NCBI RefSeq assembly: GCF_007827595.1 | Contig: NZ_VISR01000014.1 | Coordinates: 175,178-239,177, forward strand | Source of the DNA: Streptomyces sp. BK340 | GTDB lineage: Bacteria > Actinomycetota > Actinomycetes > Streptomycetales > Streptomycetaceae | Direction: 5' to 3' | Length of the DNA: 64,000 nucleotides | Shown here: in pieces, positions 60,786 through 64,000 of the stretch | How the letters are laid out: every line of letters starts with the position of its first letter | Position numbering within the stretch: position 1 is the stretch's first letter | Position numbers and translations under genes: made by a program | The notes under the pieces: generated by a model | The model's database searches: none | What the model was told of the DNA's origin: nothing | The model's input: only the letters and a program-made list of their open reading frames with translations

Positions 60786-62726
60786 ATGAGCACGGAAGCG
60801 CGCCGCGCCCCCGTACCGCCACGCCCGACGAATCCGCCTCCCGGCCCCACCCCCGAACCCCCGTCACCGGCCACCCACGCAACGGCACCGACGGCCGGAC
60901 CGCCGGCACCGACGGGCGCCCGCGAACCGGCCGGGTACCGGACCACTTCCGCCGGGCCTGCGCCGGTCCCGGCCGCACCGGACTCCGAGGATCCCGACGA
61001 GGAGCCCTCCGTCTTCGCACCCCGCGCCGCGCGGGGTGTGCCCGCACGGGCACCGGGGGAGGAACAGTCCGACCACCCGGCACAGGCTGCCGGCGCGGGC
61101 CCCGCCCGGTTCGCCGGCTTCCGGCCCACCGCCGTACCCGAGGCTCCCGGCCTGGTGAGCCCGCCGCCGCCCCCCGCCTCGGCCCGCTTCCCCGACACCC
61201 CGCCGAGCGCGGGCCGGCTCCCCGACACGGCACCGAGCACGGGCCGCAAGGCACGCGCCGAACGGGCCGCCACCACCATGCCGCCCCGCCCGGGAGCACC
61301 TGCGGAGTCCCTGACGGAGACGACGACCCGGCTCCGCCAGCCGGCGGCCGAGCCGCAGCGCCCCGGCCCTGCGGTCGTGCCGCTCGCCGGCCGCCCGGGA
61401 GAGTCCGTGCCCGGCGGCCGTCCCGGTTCGCCGTCCGCGGGTCGTCCGGCCGGGTCTGCTCCGGGTGGTGCGGGTTCCGCGTCCGCGGCGTTCGCCGGTG
61501 GCCCGGGTGGGTCCGTTCCCGGCCGTCCGGGTTCTGCGTCCGCGCCGTCTGCCGGTCGTCCGGCGGAGTCTGCTCCGGGTGGTGCGGGTTCCGCGTCCGC
61601 GGCGTTCGCCGGTGGCCCGGGTGGGTCCGTTCCCGGCCGTCCGGGTTCCGCGGCCACGCCGTCCACGGGTCGTCCGGAGGGGGCCGCTCCCGGTCGTCCG
61701 GATTCCGTGGCAAAGCAGGCCGTCGGCCGTGCGGCCTCCGCGCAGGCCCCTGCCGGCGCCCGCCCGACCTCCCCGCTGCCGCCCCCCAGGCCTCCGGCGC
61801 GTGACCTCCGGGGTGCCTGGAGCCCGAACGATCCCGCACACCCGGTGAGCCCTGCTCCGGCCTCGCCGGACCCGGCGCTCTCGTGGAGTGCCGGGGCCGC
61901 CGCTCGGCCCGTCGTGTCGTTCGGGGAGCCCGAGGGGTACGACGAGCGGATGCGGACGCGGCCGCTGGGCGTGCGGGTAGGTCCCCGAACCGCCGCTGCC
62001 GCAGCCTGCCTGGTCCTCGGGCTCGGCCTCATCGGCGGTGCCGTGACCGGGAGTTGGCTCACCGGGGATGGTGGGGACGGTCCCGCCGGGAACGGTTTCA
62101 CCGCGGCCGCGACGCTGTGGCACAGCGTGCCCGTCGACCGGCTCTTCCCGCCCACCCTCCAGGGCACCGGTGCCGGCCCCGGCGGTGCCGACCGGACGTG
62201 GACGCGGATCGCCGTCGCCCCGGACACCAAGTGCGCCGACGCCTTCGACCCGCTGCTGCACAAGGCGCTCGCCCCCGTCGGCTGCCAGCGGCTGCTGCGC
62301 GCCACCTACACCGACGCCACCCAGACCTACGTCACCACCGTCGGCCTGCTCTTCACCAAGGGCGACTCCGCCGCCATGTCCTCGCTCGCCGCCCGCTTCC
62401 GCGACGAGCACCTGGACCGCCGCAGCGACCTGATGCCCCGGCCGTACGCCGCCAAGGGCACCGCCGCGGCCGGGTTCGGCGACAAGCAGCGCGCCAGCTG
62501 GACCCTCTCCGTCCTCACCGACGCACCCGTCGTCGCCTACTCGGTCTCCGGCTGGGCGGACGGACGTACCGTCGACTCGCCCCAGCCCGCAGCGGACGCC
62601 CTCCGCACGGGCGCCACCTCGGCACCCGCCCAGGCCGGTCTCGGCAACGAGGCACAGGGCCTGGCCGACCGCGTCGAACGGCGACTGCGCCAGACCGTCA
62701 GCTCGGCCACGGAGAAACCGTCATGA
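60786..62726 (+). CDS. Pro/Gly/Ala-rich single-pass membrane protein
   Basis: The 646-residue protein has about 395 low-complexity, Pro/Ala/Gly/Ser-rich residues in the cytoplasm, including five 19-residue repeats. One membrane helix (AAAACLVLGLGLIGGAVTG) follows, then an outer domain of about 220 residues with a conserved look: SVPVDRLFPPTLQGTGAGPGG (cited in part), VAPDTKC, GCQRLLRATYTDATQTYVTTVGLLF. I do not recognise a named family. Similar proteins stand next to mycosin-like proteases in Streptomyces, and here the stop overlaps the protease start (ATGA), so the two likely work together at the membrane. The ATG at 60786 has GAGGAAACGGGGGG upstream. Confidence 0.8.
   Translation: MSTEARRAPVPPRPTNPPPGPTPEPPSPATHATAPTAGPPAPTGAREPAGYRTTSAGPAPVPAAPDSEDPDEEPSVFAPRAARGVPARAPGEEQSDHPAQAAGAGPARFAGFRPTAVPEAPGLVSPPPPPASARFPDTPPSAGRLPDTAPSTGRKARAERAATTMPPRPGAPAESLTETTTRLRQPAAEPQRPGPAVVPLAGRPGESVPGGRPGSPSAGRPAGSAPGGAGSASAAFAGGPGGSVPGRPGSASAPSAGRPAESAPGGAGSASAAFAGGPGGSVPGRPGSAATPSTGRPEGAAPGRPDSVAKQAVGRAASAQAPAGARPTSPLPPPRPPARDLRGAWSPNDPAHPVSPAPASPDPALSWSAGAAARPVVSFGEPEGYDERMRTRPLGVRVGPRTAAAAACLVLGLGLIGGAVTGSWLTGDGGDGPAGNGFTAAATLWHSVPVDRLFPPTLQGTGAGPGGADRTWTRIAVAPDTKCADAFDPLLHKALAPVGCQRLLRATYTDATQTYVTTVGLLFTKGDSAAMSSLAARFRDEHLDRRSDLMPRPYAAKGTAAAGFGDKQRASWTLSVLTDAPVVAYSVSGWADGRTVDSPQPAADALRTGATSAPAQAGLGNEAQGLADRVERRLRQTVSSATEKPS
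61440..61724 (+). repeat. Five tandem 57-bp repeats (19 residues each)
   Basis: Five in-frame 57-base units run from 61440 to 61724. They alternate in two versions: GRPAGSAPGGAGSASAAFA and GGPGGSVPGRPGSASAPSA, so that units 1-2 and 3-4 form a nearly exact 114-base duplicate. Unit 5 has diverged. The array lies in the low-complexity cytoplasmic part of the membrane protein. Confidence 0.9.
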
Positions 62727-63910
62727 GGCGAACGACGCGCGGCCGGCGCCGCGTGCGAATGACCGGGTCGGCGGTGAGCCTCCTGCTCGCCGGCTCCCTC
62801 GTCCTGCTGCCGTCCGCCGCGGCCCACGCCGACAGCATCCGCGCCCAGCAGTGGGGCCTGTCCGCCCTCCACCTCGACGAGGCCTGGCGCACCACCAAGG
62901 GGCAGGGCGTCACCGTCGCCGTCCTGGACACCGGAGTCGAGGCCGACCACCCGGACCTGGCCGGCAACGTCCTGTCCACCAAGGACATGATCGGCTTCGG
63001 TGCCGGGCCCGGCGACCGCGCCTGGGCCCGGCACGGCACGGCCATGGCCGGCATCATCGCCGGGCACGGCCACGGGCCCGGCGGCACCGAGGGCGTCGTG
63101 GGCGTCGCTCCCGAGGCGAAGATCCTGCCCGTCCGGGTCATCCTCGAGGACGGCGACCCCGCCCGCGCCAAGGCCCGCACCACCCGCGGCAACGCCCTCG
63201 CCGACGGCATCCGCTGGGCCGCCGACCACGGCGCCGACGTCATCAACCTATCCCTGGGCGACGACTCCAACTCCGCCCACCCGGAGCGCAGCGAGGACGA
63301 GGCCGTGCAGTACGCGCTGAAGAAGGGCGTGGTCGTCGTGGCCTCCGCGGGCAACGGCGGCGACAAGGGCGACCACGTCTCCTACCCGGCCGCCTACCCG
63401 GGCGTCATCGCCGCCACGGCCGTGGACAAGTACGGCACGCGCGCCTCCTTCTCCACCCGCCGCTGGTACGCAGCGGTCAGCGCGCCCGGCGTGAACGTCG
63501 TGATCGCCGACCCCGACCACAAGTACTACGAGGGCTGGGGCACCTCGGCCGCCTCCGCCTTCGTCTCGGGCGCCGCGGCCCTGATCAAGGCGGCCCACCC
63601 CACCCTCACCCCGGCCCAGATCAAGAAGCTCCTCGAGGACACGGCCCGCGACGCTCCGGTGGGCGGCCGCGACGACTCCCGGGGCTTCGGCATGATCGAC
63701 CCCGCGGCAGCCCTCAAGGCAGCGGCCGGGCTCAAGCCGAAGGGCCTGCGCCCGGCGTCGTACGACAAGAAGTACTTCGGCCCCGGCCCGGACACCCCCC
63801 GGTCCACCACGTCCGCCTCGGACTGGGCGGGCCCCCTGGCAGGCAGCATCGGCGGAGTCCTGCTGGTGGCGGCCGTGGTCCTGTGGAGGAACCGCAGGAC
63901 GACGTCCTAG
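62723..63910 (+). CDS. Mycosin-like subtilisin-family serine protease (S8)
   Basis: The 395-residue protease has a signal peptide (SAVSLLLAGSLVLLPSAAAHA), the S8 triad Asp69 (VLDTG), His104 (RHGTAMAG) and Ser275 (WGTSAASA), and a C-terminal helix (LAGSIGGVLLVAAVVLW) followed by RNRR. That layout, membrane-anchored outside, is that of type VII secretion mycosins, but no ESX gene is in the window. The partner is more likely the repeat-bearing membrane protein, whose stop its ATG overlaps. The stop codon lies at the edge of an IS481-type element. Confidence 0.9.
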   Translation: MRRTTRGRRRVRMTGSAVSLLLAGSLVLLPSAAAHADSIRAQQWGLSALHLDEAWRTTKGQGVTVAVLDTGVEADHPDLAGNVLSTKDMIGFGAGPGDRAWARHGTAMAGIIAGHGHGPGGTEGVVGVAPEAKILPVRVILEDGDPARAKARTTRGNALADGIRWAADHGADVINLSLGDDSNSAHPERSEDEAVQYALKKGVVVVASAGNGGDKGDHVSYPAAYPGVIAATAVDKYGTRASFSTRRWYAAVSAPGVNVVIADPDHKYYEGWGTSAASAFVSGAAALIKAAHPTLTPAQIKKLLEDTARDAPVGGRDDSRGFGMIDPAAALKAAAGLKPKGLRPASYDKKYFGPGPDTPRSTTSASDWAGPLAGSIGGVLLVAAVVLWRNRRTTS

Positions 63911-64000
63911 GTGTATTGACCCGCAGCGTTGTTCACTCGGCTGATCGGGGGCTGGCCTCCGAGTGCGGTGTGGCAGCGGTGGTGGTTGTAGGTGTGGAGA
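63907..64000 (-). mobile_element. IS481-type transposase, C-terminal end (element runs off the window)
   Basis: Read on the minus strand, 63907-64000 encodes LHTYNHHRCHTALGGQPP followed by ISRVNNAAGQYT and a stop. This is the end of an IS481-family integrase-fold transposase (usual YNHHRPHxALGGxxP). One Pro is Cys here. The stop (63907-63909) overlaps the protease stop on the other strand. The element probably ends near 63910; its outer repeat and the rest of the gene lie outside the window. Confidence 0.8.

Overview
The window is high-GC actinomycete DNA with GTG/TTG starts, AAGGAGG-type ribosome sites and GC-rich hairpin terminators. Gene content and order match Streptomyces closely. From memory it follows, in reverse, the S. 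coelicolor stretch from gylR/metH through arc, dop, pup, prcBA, pafA, pafBC, tatAC and helY, the rarA-E conservon and glnA4. I infer Streptomyces; I could not run a search to name the species.

Layout. 1-9.6 kb: glycerol regulator gylR (partial), methionine synthase metH, a HAD phosphatase, two tandem solute-binding lipoproteins without a permease, and an orphan NarL-type response regulator. 9.6-14.3 kb: a Cas4-like RecB nuclease, an S2P/CBS membrane protease, the tRNA m1A58 methyltransferase, a secreted protein and a 3Fe-4S-type ferredoxin. 14.3-33.2 kb: the Pup-proteasome locus (arc, dop, pup, prcB, prcA, then a LacI/MFS pair, then pafA), two FKBP prolyl isomerases, pafB and pafC, two small genes, tatA and tatC, and the helicase helY. 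33.3-40.7 kb: a carboxylase/allophanate hydrolase operon with two DUF1989 proteins, divergent from a TetR regulator. The gene set fits guanidine or urea nitrogen use. 41-45.6 kb: conservon 9 (sensor-like ATPase, roadblock, DUF742, GTPase, P450). 45.6-54.1 kb: pseudouridine synthase, the carboxylase-linked permease, siderophore-interacting protein, 5'-3' exonuclease, XRE-cupin regulator, metal/cobalamin-binding protein, TDT transporter and LysR regulator. 54.1-59.2 kb: a gamma-glutamylation amine-catabolism cluster (C26 hydrolase, GntR, GlnA4-like, ALDH, SDR). 59.3-64 kb: a PLP amino-acid deaminase-like enzyme, a Pro-rich membrane protein with 57-bp repeats, a mycosin-like protease, and the end of an IS481-type element.

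How the parts work together. Pup is deamidated by Dop, ligated to substrates by PafA, recognised by the Arc coiled coils and degraded by PrcBA. PafBC is the co-located transcription regulator. The TetR protein probably controls two units 8 kb apart, because one near-identical palindrome lies upstream of both the DUF1989-carboxylase operon and the APC permease. The GntR protein probably controls the glutamylation cluster through two GGT-N8-ATACC sites.

The signals I consider most worth checking are the split TetR regulon of a possible guanidine pathway, the repeated GntR-type motif, pafA lying directly behind a LacI-linked transporter gene, the hairpin between pup and prcB, and the P450 without an EXXR motif.
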